Shown here one piece after another: positions 44,512 to 52,403 of a stretch of 64,000 nt of DNA. The notes under the pieces were generated by a model. It was not told where the DNA came from and did not search any database. It saw nothing but the letters and a program-made list of their open reading frames with translations. How positions within the stretch are numbered: position 1 is the stretch's first letter; every line of letters begins with the position of its first letter. Source of the DNA: Rugosimonospora africana (lineage in GTDB: Bacteria > Actinomycetota > Actinomycetes > Mycobacteriales > Micromonosporaceae); NCBI RefSeq assembly GCF_016862975.1, contig NZ_BONZ01000081.1, positions 1 to 64,000 on the forward strand. The letters run 5' to 3'. The position numbers were made by a program, and so were the translations under genes.

Positions 44512-45329
44512 TTGATGCCCGAGATGCGCACGCCGTTGACGATGAACCGCTGGAAGACCAGCAGTAGCACGATCGTCGGGATGGACGCCAGCGTGGAGCC
44601 GGCCATCAGCATGCCCCAGTCGTTGCCGCGATCCGATCGGAAGTTGCCGAGGAACTGCATGATCTGGGTCAGGCTCGGATCGGTGATCGTCAGGATCGGC
44701 CAGACGTAGGCGTTCCAGTACGCCAGATATGACGCGAGGCCGACCACCACGAACGGCGCCGCGGACTGCGGCAGGAACACCCGGAGGAAGATCTGCCACC
44801 GGCTGGCGCCGTCGATCAGCGCGGCCTCCTCGACCGCCACCGGATAGCCCAGATAGTACTGGCGCAGGAAGAACATCTGCGCCGCGGACGCGACCCCCGG
44901 GATGATCAGCACCGCCATGGTGTTCAGCATGCCCAGCTTGGACACCACGACGAAGGACGTCAGCAGGATGGCCATCATCGGGATGAACATCGGCATGACG
45001 CAGTAGACCCACCAGAAGCGTTTGCCGCGGAAGTCCAGGCGGGCGAACGCGTACGCGGCCATGGAATTGACCGCCAGGCTGAGCACGGTGAAGATGAGCG
45101 CGCCGATGAAGGTCACCGCCATCGCCCGCATGAACTGGTGGTCGCGCAGGATCGCCGAGTAGTTGTTCCACCGCCACATCTCCGGAAAGAACTGGAACGG
45201 AGTCCGGAGCACCTCGCTCCTGCCCTTGAACCCGGCAATCGCCATCCACGCCAGTGGGAACAGGACGCTGGCCGCGATGAGCACGACGAGCACAGCGGAT
45301 CCGGTCTTGCGAAACACGCGTACGGACAC
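44508..45329 (-). CDS. ABC sugar transporter permease (MalG/carbohydrate type)
   Basis: This is a 273-residue inner-membrane permease with six helices. The cytoplasmic EAA loop reads EEAALIDGASRWQIFLRVFLP. The long first helix and the terminal VNGVRISGIK are typical of carbohydrate permeases. It pairs with the permease encoded just upstream (45348-46322) and the binding protein. No ATPase is encoded here; such importers often share an MsiK-type ATPase encoded elsewhere. GTG/ATG 45329 is used. Confidence 0.93.
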   Translation of the reverse strand: MSVRVFRKTGSAVLVVLIAASVLFPLAWMAIAGFKGRSEVLRTPFQFFPEMWRWNNYSAILRDHQFMRAMAVTFIGALIFTVLSLAVNSMAAYAFARLDFRGKRFWWVYCVMPMFIPMMAILLTSFVVVSKLGMLNTMAVLIIPGVASAAQMFFLRQYYLGYPVAVEEAALIDGASRWQIFLRVFLPQSAAPFVVVGLASYLAYWNAYVWPILTITDPSLTQIMQFLGNFRSDRGNDWGMLMAGSTLASIPTIVLLLVFQRFIVNGVRISGIK

Positions 45330-45347
45330 GGAAGTAGCCCCTCTCGA

Positions 45348-46322
45348 TCAGCCGTCGACGGCCTTGTCGGACTTGATCAGCCGGAAGATCACGATCGAGA
45401 TCGTGCCCAGGACCGCGAACAGCAGCAGCGACGCGGTCAGCGAGTAGCTCGTCGCGTACGGCGTGAGGTCCCGGAAGCTGTTGAAGATGTAGTAGTTCGG
45501 CGTGCTGGTCGCGCCGACCGGGCCACCGTTGGTCATGATCAGTGGCAGGTCCAGCATCTGGACGGCCAGCGTGAACCCGGTGACGACCAGGTACAGCAGC
45601 ACGTTCTTCAACAGCGGGATGGTGATGTACCACAGGCGCTGGAAGAACCCGGCGCCGTCGAGCTTCGCCGACTCGTAGTAGCTTTCCGGGATGTCCAGCA
45701 GCGCGGCCAGCAGGATCAGGGTGGTGATGCCGAAGCCGAGCCAGATGCCGGGAACGGCGATCGCCGGCAGCGCCCACCGCGGACTGTTCAGCCACGCGAC
45801 AGGGGCGTGGTTGACCAGGCTGAGGAACCAGTTGACCACCCCCTCGTCCTGGTACATGAAGGTGAACAGCACCGACGCGATCACGGTGGACACGACCGCG
45901 GGCAGGTAGATGGTGACCTTCATGAACGCCGCGACGCGACCGCTGAGCGTCTTGATGAAGCTCGCCAGCAGCAGCGCGATGACGATCCCGGTCGGCACGA
46001 CCAGCAAGGCGTAGTACAGGCCGATCCAGATCGAGTGCCAGAAGTCCGAACTCTCCAGCACGTACTGGTAGAACTGCGCGCCGACGAACTGCGGCGCCTT
46101 GTAGAAGCTGATTTTGAAGGTACTCAGGTACACCGAGTAGACCAGCGGCCACATGACGAAGATGCCGAGCAGGATGACCATCGGCGCGATCATCAGGTAC
46201 GCGGTGACGTTGTCCTGCCTGCGCGGGGCGCTCGCCCGACGACCGGAGCGGGTACGCCGACCCGGCTCGGTACCCGCACCCGCCGGCGGCTGTCCTTCGT
46301 GAGCTGATTCGAGCAGAGCCAC
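45348..46322 (-). CDS. ABC sugar transporter permease (MalF/UgpA type)
   Basis: This is a 324-residue permease with a basic N-terminal tail, then six helices. The EAA loop is YYESAKLDGAGFFQRLWYITIP. GTG 46322 is preferred over TTG 46337 because GGGAGG lies at good distance upstream. It forms the heterodimeric channel with the 44508-45329 product and follows the binding-protein gene in the same operon. Confidence 0.9.
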   Translation of the reverse strand: MALLESAHEGQPPAGAGTEPGRRTRSGRRASAPRRQDNVTAYLMIAPMVILLGIFVMWPLVYSVYLSTFKISFYKAPQFVGAQFYQYVLESSDFWHSIWIGLYYALLVVPTGIVIALLLASFIKTLSGRVAAFMKVTIYLPAVVSTVIASVLFTFMYQDEGVVNWFLSLVNHAPVAWLNSPRWALPAIAVPGIWLGFGITTLILLAALLDIPESYYESAKLDGAGFFQRLWYITIPLLKNVLLYLVVTGFTLAVQMLDLPLIMTNGGPVGATSTPNYYIFNSFRDLTPYATSYSLTASLLLFAVLGTISIVIFRLIKSDKAVDG

Positions 46323-46394
46323 AGTGTCGCCTCCCAACCGGTGGCGCCCGGGAACGCGGTCACCGCATTCCCGGGCGCCGGGGCGTGTGTCGAG

Positions 46395-47732
46395 CTAGTG
46401 CGTCGGTTCGGTCCCGGCCAGGGACTGCTTCTTGATGACATCGTTGATCTGCCCGTCGGCCTTCTTCAGCGCGTCCGGGATGCTCAGGTTGCCCTTCATC
46501 GCGCCTTCGATCGCCGTACCGAAGTCCAGCGCGATGTCCCACGGGTAACTCGGCTCCTGCTTGCCGTACGGCACCACCTTGTCCGAGATGACCTTCATGA
46601 ACGGATCCGAGTTCGCGTCCGTGTTGCCGGACAGCGCCTGGTCGACCGACGTCCGCACGGTGTACTTGGAGAACCCGCTGGCCTTGAAGAAGCTGGCCAT
46701 GATGGCCGGGTCACCGGCGAGCAGCCACTGGATGAACCCCGCGGCCTGCGTCTTCGCCTTGGACTTGGCGTCCACGGTCAGCGTCCAGCCGCCCAGAGTC
46801 GCCGTGGTCTTCGTCGGGTCGCCGTCCATGGACGGGAAGGGAGCCACCGCGGTCTTCGCGACCATCGCCGGGAACGTCTCCTTGAGCTGGCCGACGGCCC
46901 ACGAGCCGTCCGCCATCATGGCCACCTGGCCCTGGCCGTACGGGCTCGCGTCGGCGTAGCCCACCTTGGGCGTCTTGGGCATCAGGCCGCCCTGGTAGAG
47001 CGTCTTGTAGAACTGCAGGAGCTTCTGGAAGCACGGGTCGGTGGCCGTCGACTTGGACCAGTCGTCGGCGACCGGCAGGTGCCCGCACGCGTTGTACTGC
47101 AAGCCCCAGCTGGCCCAGCCCAGGTCGGCCGCGACCGAGGCGATCGTCATGCCCTTGACATTGCCCTTGGTGAGCTTGGTCGCCCACTGGATCAGCTCGT
47201 CCCAGGTCTTCGGCGGACTCTTCGGGTCCAGGCCGGCCGCCGCCACCAGGTCCGTGCGGTAGTACAGCACCGTCGACGGCTCGACCAGCATCGGGTACGC
47301 GTAGTGCTTGCCGCCGATGGTGACGAAGCTCTTGACGTTGTCCTTGATGTCGGCGAAGGCGCTGGCCGGCAGCAGTCCGTCCAGCTCGGTCAGCTCACCG
47401 TTGGCCGCGGCGGCGGCGATGTTGCCGTAGTTGGTGGTCTGCACGTCGGGAGCCTTGTTGGCGGCCTGTGCCGCCTTCAACTTCTGCGCCCAGGTGTCGG
47501 ACGGCACGACCTGGTAGTCGACCTTCACCTTGCTCTGCGAGGCGTTGAAGGCGTCGACCTCCTTCTTGAACCACGCCTGCTGGTAGTCCTCGAACTTCTG
47601 CTGCCAGAAGGTGATGACCGTCTTCCCGCCCTCGGTCTTGGCACCGCCGCCGCTGCCACACCCGGAGAGTGCGAGTGAAGCCGCGACCACCGCCGACGCT
47701 ACGAGAGCCCATGTGCTACGCCTCTTGTGCAC
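46395..47732 (-). CDS. Extracellular sugar-binding lipoprotein of ABC importer
   Basis: This is a 445-residue solute-binding lipoprotein. The signal peptide ends in lipobox LSGC (Cys25), followed by a Gly-rich tether. The rest is a two-lobed carbohydrate-binding fold of the MalE/UgpB class (VITFWQQKFEDYQQAW, PDVQTTNYGNIAAAA, YAYPMLVEPSTVLYYRTDL, QVAMMADGSWAVGQL). GTG 47732 has GGAGGAG upstream. It leads the importer operon and has two LacI-type operators about 367 and 433 bases upstream. Confidence 0.93.
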   Translation of the reverse strand: MHKRRSTWALVASAVVAASLALSGCGSGGGAKTEGGKTVITFWQQKFEDYQQAWFKKEVDAFNASQSKVKVDYQVVPSDTWAQKLKAAQAANKAPDVQTTNYGNIAAAAANGELTELDGLLPASAFADIKDNVKSFVTIGGKHYAYPMLVEPSTVLYYRTDLVAAAGLDPKSPPKTWDELIQWATKLTKGNVKGMTIASVAADLGWASWGLQYNACGHLPVADDWSKSTATDPCFQKLLQFYKTLYQGGLMPKTPKVGYADASPYGQGQVAMMADGSWAVGQLKETFPAMVAKTAVAPFPSMDGDPTKTTATLGGWTLTVDAKSKAKTQAAGFIQWLLAGDPAIMASFFKASGFSKYTVRTSVDQALSGNTDANSDPFMKVISDKVVPYGKQEPSYPWDIALDFGTAIEGAMKGNLSIPDALKKADGQINDVIKKQSLAGTEPTH

Positions 47733-48098
47733 CTTCTCCTCCTTCAGCGGCTCGTCGCCGAACCGTGTCCACATCCTGCACAGGGGATTGCCAGCTGAAC
47801 GAAGCGCGGATCGCGTCGCTACCCGGGTCGCGGGCCGCAGTCGGTGGCCTGCCCCCACCCTCCGGACACCGGCGAAGCCGGCGTTGGACGAGCACCCGTC
47901 GCGGGGATCCCGGACGGTGGGCGCGGGCCGGCAGCCTCCACAGTGGAGCCCGATGCCCGCCCGGCGATCGCGTCCGCGCCCAGACCCGGTGCCAGCACCG
48001 CACTCCGCACCCGGCAGTCGCGGGGCAATGTCGTGCGGGTTTCCGGCATGTGTCCACCGCTTCCGGTCGGGAACGACTGGCTGGTAGTGAACACCGTG

Positions 48099-48110
48099 TA
48101 ATCGATTTCG
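48099..48110. promoter_or_regulatory. LacI-type operator, importer operon (proximal)
   Basis: GTAATCGATTTC matches the locus consensus. It is 367 bases upstream of the sugar-binding protein start. It is within TGTAATCGATTTCG. Confidence 0.8.
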
Positions 48111-48164
48111 TCAAGAGCCTCGTCGATGACTGCCCGGCGGTCGTGCTCTTGCTGCGAGCAGCCT

Positions 48165-48176
48165 TAGAAACCGATT
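48165..48176. promoter_or_regulatory. LacI-type operator, importer operon (distal)
   Basis: GAAACCGATTAC matches the consensus with a C at the fifth base. Its centre is 66 bp from the other site, about six helical turns, so two repressor dimers could bind on one face or loop. Confidence 0.7.
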
Positions 48177-48458
48177 ACAGCCGGGGCCTCAGCGGGCGCT
48201 CTCAACACGGGACGGTCCGGTCATGAGACGATCCATCCGCGACAGCCCGCAGTGCCGGCGGAACTCCGGCGCACCCTTGGGACTGCGGCGTGCCGGCGGG
48301 ACTGCGGCGTGGCGGCTACGCCGTCGAGGCCGAACGCATCGGGCTCGACGCGATCCCGCCGCCGCGCGAGCGCGGGAGCGCCGCGGCGTCGCGCGCACAC
48401 GGCCACGCCGTTGGAACGGGCGGGTGGTGCGGCACCCGCGGACTGTGCCGGGACCGCC

Positions 48459-50819
48459 CTACCTGTGCTCACCGGCGAGGTCGGCCGGGGGCTTGCCGTA
48501 GTCGCACACGCCGGTCGGGAAGATCTGTTCGAGTCGGGTCCGCTCCGCCGCGTCGGGGTGCCAGGAACCGTAGCTGTGCTGGGCGATCGCCTTCGCGACC
48601 GGTTCCAGCTGGCACTGGAAGCTGTCCTCGTCGAAGGGGCCGCCCGCGATGACCCGGGAGGTGGAGTGGATCGGGAACCGCTGCGTGCAGGCGCCGGCCG
48701 GCCGGTTGTCGAGGATCCCGTCCCAGACGTGCGGACCGGCGGCGATCTGCGTACCGTCGGTGGCCAGGCACCGGTCGGTCGCCAGGGCCGGCTTGTTGCC
48801 GGCCACGCCGCGGGCCGGATGCTGGCGGATGTTCGTCAGCCACTGGTCCATCACGCCGAGGGCCTGGCCGATCGCGTCGGTCTGCGGCCCGTTCGGGCGC
48901 GCGTCGGTAAACCAGATGACCTGGTTGTCGGCGTTGCCGTGGGCCTCGATGATGCGCTGCCGGCTCACGAAGGACTGCCGGCTGTTGTGCATGTTGAGGG
49001 CGTCCTCCAAGTAGTGCCGCCAGTCGATGACCGGGATGTCGATCCGGCCGCGGAACACCAACCCGTTGTCGTAGGCGGCGCGGATCGCGCCGAGGTCGCC
49101 CCCGGTCCGGGGCGCCGGGATGGCGCCGCCGTCCGGACTCAGCGTCATGTTCCGCGAACTCCACGGGTCCCAACTGCCGCCCGGAACGAAGGGCGCCCCC
49201 TCGGGCACCATGTCCTCGGAACTCTTCCAGCCGCCGACGGTCGCGTTCAGCTTGAGGAACTCGTCGGGTGAGATCTTGTGCCCGACCAGCGCCTGCAGGC
49301 CGTACTGCACGCCGACGTTGTCGAACGTGGTCCGCGCGTAGCCGTCCGGCTTGACGCCGTAGATGTTGCGCAGGTCGTCGTAGGTCGTCCACTTCACGGT
49401 GGCCATCACGCCCGCGGGCTCCATGAGGTTCTGGTTCGACCCCGCCGAACCGTACGTCGGGTCCAGCAGCAGCGGCGTGAGGCCCCGCCACCCGTTGACG
49501 CACTCGTCGGAGCCGTTCGTGCCGGTGTACGGGTTTGCCACCGTGTCGCTGGCGTTCAAGCCCTCGAGCAACGAGCGGTTGGACCAGTCCTTCCACATCG
49601 GGTTGCCGGCGTCGGTGACGTCCATGAAGTACTCGAGCAGCTCGCAGTCGCCCACGTGGATGGCCTGCGTCACCTCGTCGGGGTAGGAGTACACGGGAAT
49701 CGCGGCGTCGATCAGGCCCGGGAAGTCCTGACCGAAGACGTACTGCTCGATCCCGCCGCCGGACGCGCCGACACCCACGGTGTACAGCGGCACGCCGTGC
49801 TGCTCGATGAAGTGCTCCTTCACCATCAGCGCCGTCTCGCCGGCGAGCTGGAGGTTGTAGTGCACCCCGGTGACGTTGCCGGTCGAGTAGGCCACCGCAT
49901 AGCCGGCGGCGAGGCCCTGCGTCGCCTCGAACATGGAGTCCGGCGTGCCGCCGAGGGTGCCCTGCTGGTGCCCGATGCCCACGCCGCCGGAGCTGAAGCT
50001 GTAGAGCAGCCGGCGGTTCCAGGCCGAGTCGTCCGGGTGCGCCGGGTCGTCGCCGAGCGGCGCGAGCATGGCGATGCTGTAGATGAACCGGTTGATCGTG
50101 CCGCGTTCCCACCGGACGATGAAGTCCCGGGTGCTACCGTCCAGCGTCCTCGTGGTGGCGAGGTCGGCCGGACGGCTGCCGTCGGCCGGCAGCGGCTTCC
50201 ACTGGTTGGCCGTGCTGCGGTAGAGATAGTCGACCCGGGTGGTGGCCGCGCAGTCGCTGCTCCAACCGACGATCTGGCTGGTCTTGTTGCCGTTGTCGTC
50301 CAGCGCGAAGACCGGCAGGCCCACGTGGTCGTGGTTGTCGACCAGCGGCTGGCCCAGTCCCGACTGCTCGGTGTCGCACACGAACGGCTGCTGCTGCGGT
50401 CCGGAGAAGATCGGCCCGCTGGTCGGGAAGTCGGTCAGCGTGAGCCTCACCGACCGGCGGCCCCGGACGTGGCCTCTCGCGGTGGCGACCAGAGTGTTCG
50501 CGCCGAGCCTGAGGCCGTCGACGAGTCCGACGAACGAGCCGGCGGTGTCGGGGTGGAGGTCGGCGGTGACGTCGGAACCGTTGCGCAGCACGGTCACGTC
50601 GGAGCGCGACACGGCGCCCGGCACCGTGACCCTGATGAGCGCGTTGCCGCCGGTGACCTGGTCGGGCCGGCTGGACAGCACCCGGATGTCCACGCTCCGA
50701 CCGGTACCGGCCGCGGGGGCGGCGGCCGCCGGCGGTACCAGGCCGGCTATCACCACGACGGTGGCGGGAAGGATGACGGCCGCACGCCGGCGCGGGTGCC
50801 GGCCGATGGTGGCGAGCAT
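48459..50819 (-). CDS. Secreted DUF6351 family protein
   Basis: This is a 786-residue secreted protein. The signal peptide (about 1-35) ends in PPAAAAPAAG. An immunoglobulin-like region follows (about 40-130), then a large DUF6351 domain. GVGASGGGIEQYVFG contains a G-x-S-G-G nucleophile-like elbow, suggesting a serine hydrolase fold. ATG 50819 has GGAGGT upstream. DUF6351 occurs in other actinomycetes but has no characterised function that I recall. It is not clearly part of the LacI regulon: no operator is near its start. Confidence 0.82.
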   Translation of the reverse strand: MLATIGRHPRRRAAVILPATVVVIAGLVPPAAAAPAAGTGRSVDIRVLSSRPDQVTGGNALIRVTVPGAVSRSDVTVLRNGSDVTADLHPDTAGSFVGLVDGLRLGANTLVATARGHVRGRRSVRLTLTDFPTSGPIFSGPQQQPFVCDTEQSGLGQPLVDNHDHVGLPVFALDDNGNKTSQIVGWSSDCAATTRVDYLYRSTANQWKPLPADGSRPADLATTRTLDGSTRDFIVRWERGTINRFIYSIAMLAPLGDDPAHPDDSAWNRRLLYSFSSGGVGIGHQQGTLGGTPDSMFEATQGLAAGYAVAYSTGNVTGVHYNLQLAGETALMVKEHFIEQHGVPLYTVGVGASGGGIEQYVFGQDFPGLIDAAIPVYSYPDEVTQAIHVGDCELLEYFMDVTDAGNPMWKDWSNRSLLEGLNASDTVANPYTGTNGSDECVNGWRGLTPLLLDPTYGSAGSNQNLMEPAGVMATVKWTTYDDLRNIYGVKPDGYARTTFDNVGVQYGLQALVGHKISPDEFLKLNATVGGWKSSEDMVPEGAPFVPGGSWDPWSSRNMTLSPDGGAIPAPRTGGDLGAIRAAYDNGLVFRGRIDIPVIDWRHYLEDALNMHNSRQSFVSRQRIIEAHGNADNQVIWFTDARPNGPQTDAIGQALGVMDQWLTNIRQHPARGVAGNKPALATDRCLATDGTQIAAGPHVWDGILDNRPAGACTQRFPIHSTSRVIAGGPFDEDSFQCQLEPVAKAIAQHSYGSWHPDAAERTRLEQIFPTGVCDYGKPPADLAGEHR

Positions 50820-50901
50820 CGGGCGTGACCTCCGTGGTTCGCGGTCGGGACGAACTCTGCGAGTGAGGGCTGCGTGCCTGGAACCTGCCGGTGACGCGAC
50901 G

Positions 50902-50938
50902 ATCATACTCGGGATTCGACCTCCTCCCTAGGGAGGAG
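50902..50938. promoter_or_regulatory. Perfect 18-bp palindrome near a -10 of the DUF6351 gene
   Basis: CTCCTCCCTAGGGAGGAG (50921-50938) is a perfect palindrome. On the minus strand a good -10, TATGAT (50907-50902), lies 13 bases beyond it, so the palindrome covers the -35 region of the DUF6351 promoter. The form CTCC..CTAG..GGAG is reminiscent of MerR-type operators, but no MerR gene is near. Confidence 0.5.
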
Positions 50939-51017
50939 AAGGAGCTCCGACCACTGGCCGCAACCGGGGCTCGTGGTCGGACGCGGCCCGGCGACCCGTT
51001 CACCAGCATCTACAGGC

Positions 51018-51947
51018 ATGACTACTACGTTGCGCCGGGCGGCACACTGGCACCGCCCCCTGATGGTCCTCGTCTGCGTGATGGCGGTGTGCGGCGTCGT
51101 CTCCGCGGTCGGAATCTTCGCCGACTCGCGCGTCCTCACCGGGGTGCCGATCTGGGTCAAGCCGTTCAAGTTCTCGGTCTCCCTCGCGCTGTACGGCGCC
51201 ACCCTCGCCTGGATGCTCTCGCTGCTGCCTCGGCGCAGCCGGGTCGCGGAGTGGGCGGGCACGGTCATCGTCGCGATGGCGGCGGTGGAGATGGTGGTGA
51301 TCGTCGGGCAGGTGCTGCGCGGCACGACCAGCCACTACAACGAGACCACACCGCTGAACGCCTTGCTGTGGAAGGTGATGGGCATCGCGATTGGGATGCT
51401 GTTCATCTCGCACTTCGTCATCGGCATCGCGGTGCTGCGCCGGCCGATCGCGGATCGGGTCGCCGGGTACGCGGTCCGGCTGGGGCTCGGCCTGTCGCTG
51501 CTGGGCATGCTGGCGGCGGTACCGATGGTGCTGCCCACCCAGGAACCGGACATCGAGGGGATCGCCGGGGCGCACAGTGTGGGCGTACCGGACGGCGGAC
51601 CGGGGCTGCCGCTGGTCGGCTGGAGCACCACCGGCGGGGATCTGCGGATCGGGCACTTCGTGGGACTGCACGGGTTGCAGGCGCTTCCGATCCTGGCGAT
51701 CCTGCTGAGCCGGTTCCTCGGGACGCGGCTGGACGAGCGCAGCCAGGTGCGGCTGCTGACCGTGGCGGGCGCGGCCTACGGCGTACTGACAGTGCTGGTG
51801 ACCTGGCAGGCGCTGCGCGGACAGCCGTTGCTGCGTCCGGACGCGCTCACGCTGGCTGCCGTGGCGACCCTGGTGGTCGCGACCGCGACCGCCGCAGGCG
51901 TGATCGTGGCTCGCCGTCGCCGTCCGGAACTGGCGCTGGCCGCATGA
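51018..51947 (+). CDS. Multi-pass membrane protein (hypothetical)
   Basis: This is a 309-residue protein with about eight membrane helices. Recognisable segments are GVPIWVKPFKFSVSLALYGATLAW and FVGLHGLQALPILAILLSRF. ATG 51018 is preferred since the upstream part has no membrane signal. It overlaps the ABA4-like gene by 4 bases and so starts a four-gene operon that ends in a two-component system. The function is unknown; conserved His and Asp in helix loops (IGHFVGLHG) could bind a cofactor. Confidence 0.75.
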   Translation: MTTTLRRAAHWHRPLMVLVCVMAVCGVVSAVGIFADSRVLTGVPIWVKPFKFSVSLALYGATLAWMLSLLPRRSRVAEWAGTVIVAMAAVEMVVIVGQVLRGTTSHYNETTPLNALLWKVMGIAIGMLFISHFVIGIAVLRRPIADRVAGYAVRLGLGLSLLGMLAAVPMVLPTQEPDIEGIAGAHSVGVPDGGPGLPLVGWSTTGGDLRIGHFVGLHGLQALPILAILLSRFLGTRLDERSQVRLLTVAGAAYGVLTVLVTWQALRGQPLLRPDALTLAAVATLVVATATAAGVIVARRRRPELALAA

Positions 51948-52399
51948 CCGGCACGCTGTTCACGCTGAGCTTCGCGGTGGCCGCGCCGTTCTGGGCACTG
52001 ATGATCCTGGTGCCGCACTGGACCTGGACCGCTCGGATCATCAAGTCGCCGCTGATCGTACTGCCGGTCGTGGTGATCTACGCGGCGGTCGTGGTCCCGG
52101 CGTCGGGCGAGGTCCTGCCGGTCGTGATGTCGCCGACCCTGGGCGGCGTGCGGGACCTGCTCGGCACCGCGGACGGCGCGGCAGCGGCCTGGGCGCACAT
52201 GCTCGCGTTCGATCTGTTCGCTGGACGGTGGGCGTGGCTCGACAGCCGGGAGCGGGAGGTGCCGGCACTGGTCATGGCCGCGGTGCTGGTGCTGACCATC
52301 CTGCTCGGGCCGCTCGGCCTGGCCGCCTACCTGGCGGTCCGAACCCGGTGGGCACGGCCGGCGGCCGCTCCCCTGCCCGCCCCGCAGCGCATAGGCTGA
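51944..52399 (+). CDS. ABA4-like family membrane protein
   Basis: This is a 151-residue protein with four membrane helices. It matches the ABA4-like (DUF4281) pattern: FWALMILVPHWTWTARIIKS then VVVIYAAVVVPASG and AAWAHMLAFDLFAGRWAW. In plants ABA4 relates to neoxanthin; the bacterial role is unclear. ATG 51944 overlaps the upstream stop. The histidine kinase starts 5 bases after its stop. Confidence 0.78.
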   Translation: MTGTLFTLSFAVAAPFWALMILVPHWTWTARIIKSPLIVLPVVVIYAAVVVPASGEVLPVVMSPTLGGVRDLLGTADGAAAAWAHMLAFDLFAGRWAWLDSREREVPALVMAAVLVLTILLGPLGLAAYLAVRTRWARPAAAPLPAPQRIG

Positions 52400-52403
52400 G
52401 CTG

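Larger units (their letters stand above)
47733..48458. other. Long non-coding region upstream of the importer operon
   Basis: About 726 bp lie between the sugar-binding protein start and the DUF6351 stop. Reading frames here lack family signatures and good starts. It contains two LacI-type operators (48099-48110 and 48165-48176) and a repeated GGACTGCGGCGTG motif near 48279-48311. A 366-base leader would follow if transcription starts near the operators. A small RNA or leader element is possible, but no clear structure is seen. Confidence 0.6.

Noticed and set aside
43069-46152. A single open frame of about 1,027 codons reading through the dehydrogenase and both permease genes on the minus strand.
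   Set aside because: Only the part below 44511 shows family motifs in this frame. Upstream, the permeases are read in other frames with clear EAA loops. The long frame is a GC artefact, not a fusion.
48469-50112. A 547-codon frame inside the DUF6351 gene.
   Set aside because: It is the same strand shifted, with Arg-rich composition. The DUF6351 frame has a signal peptide and ribosome site.
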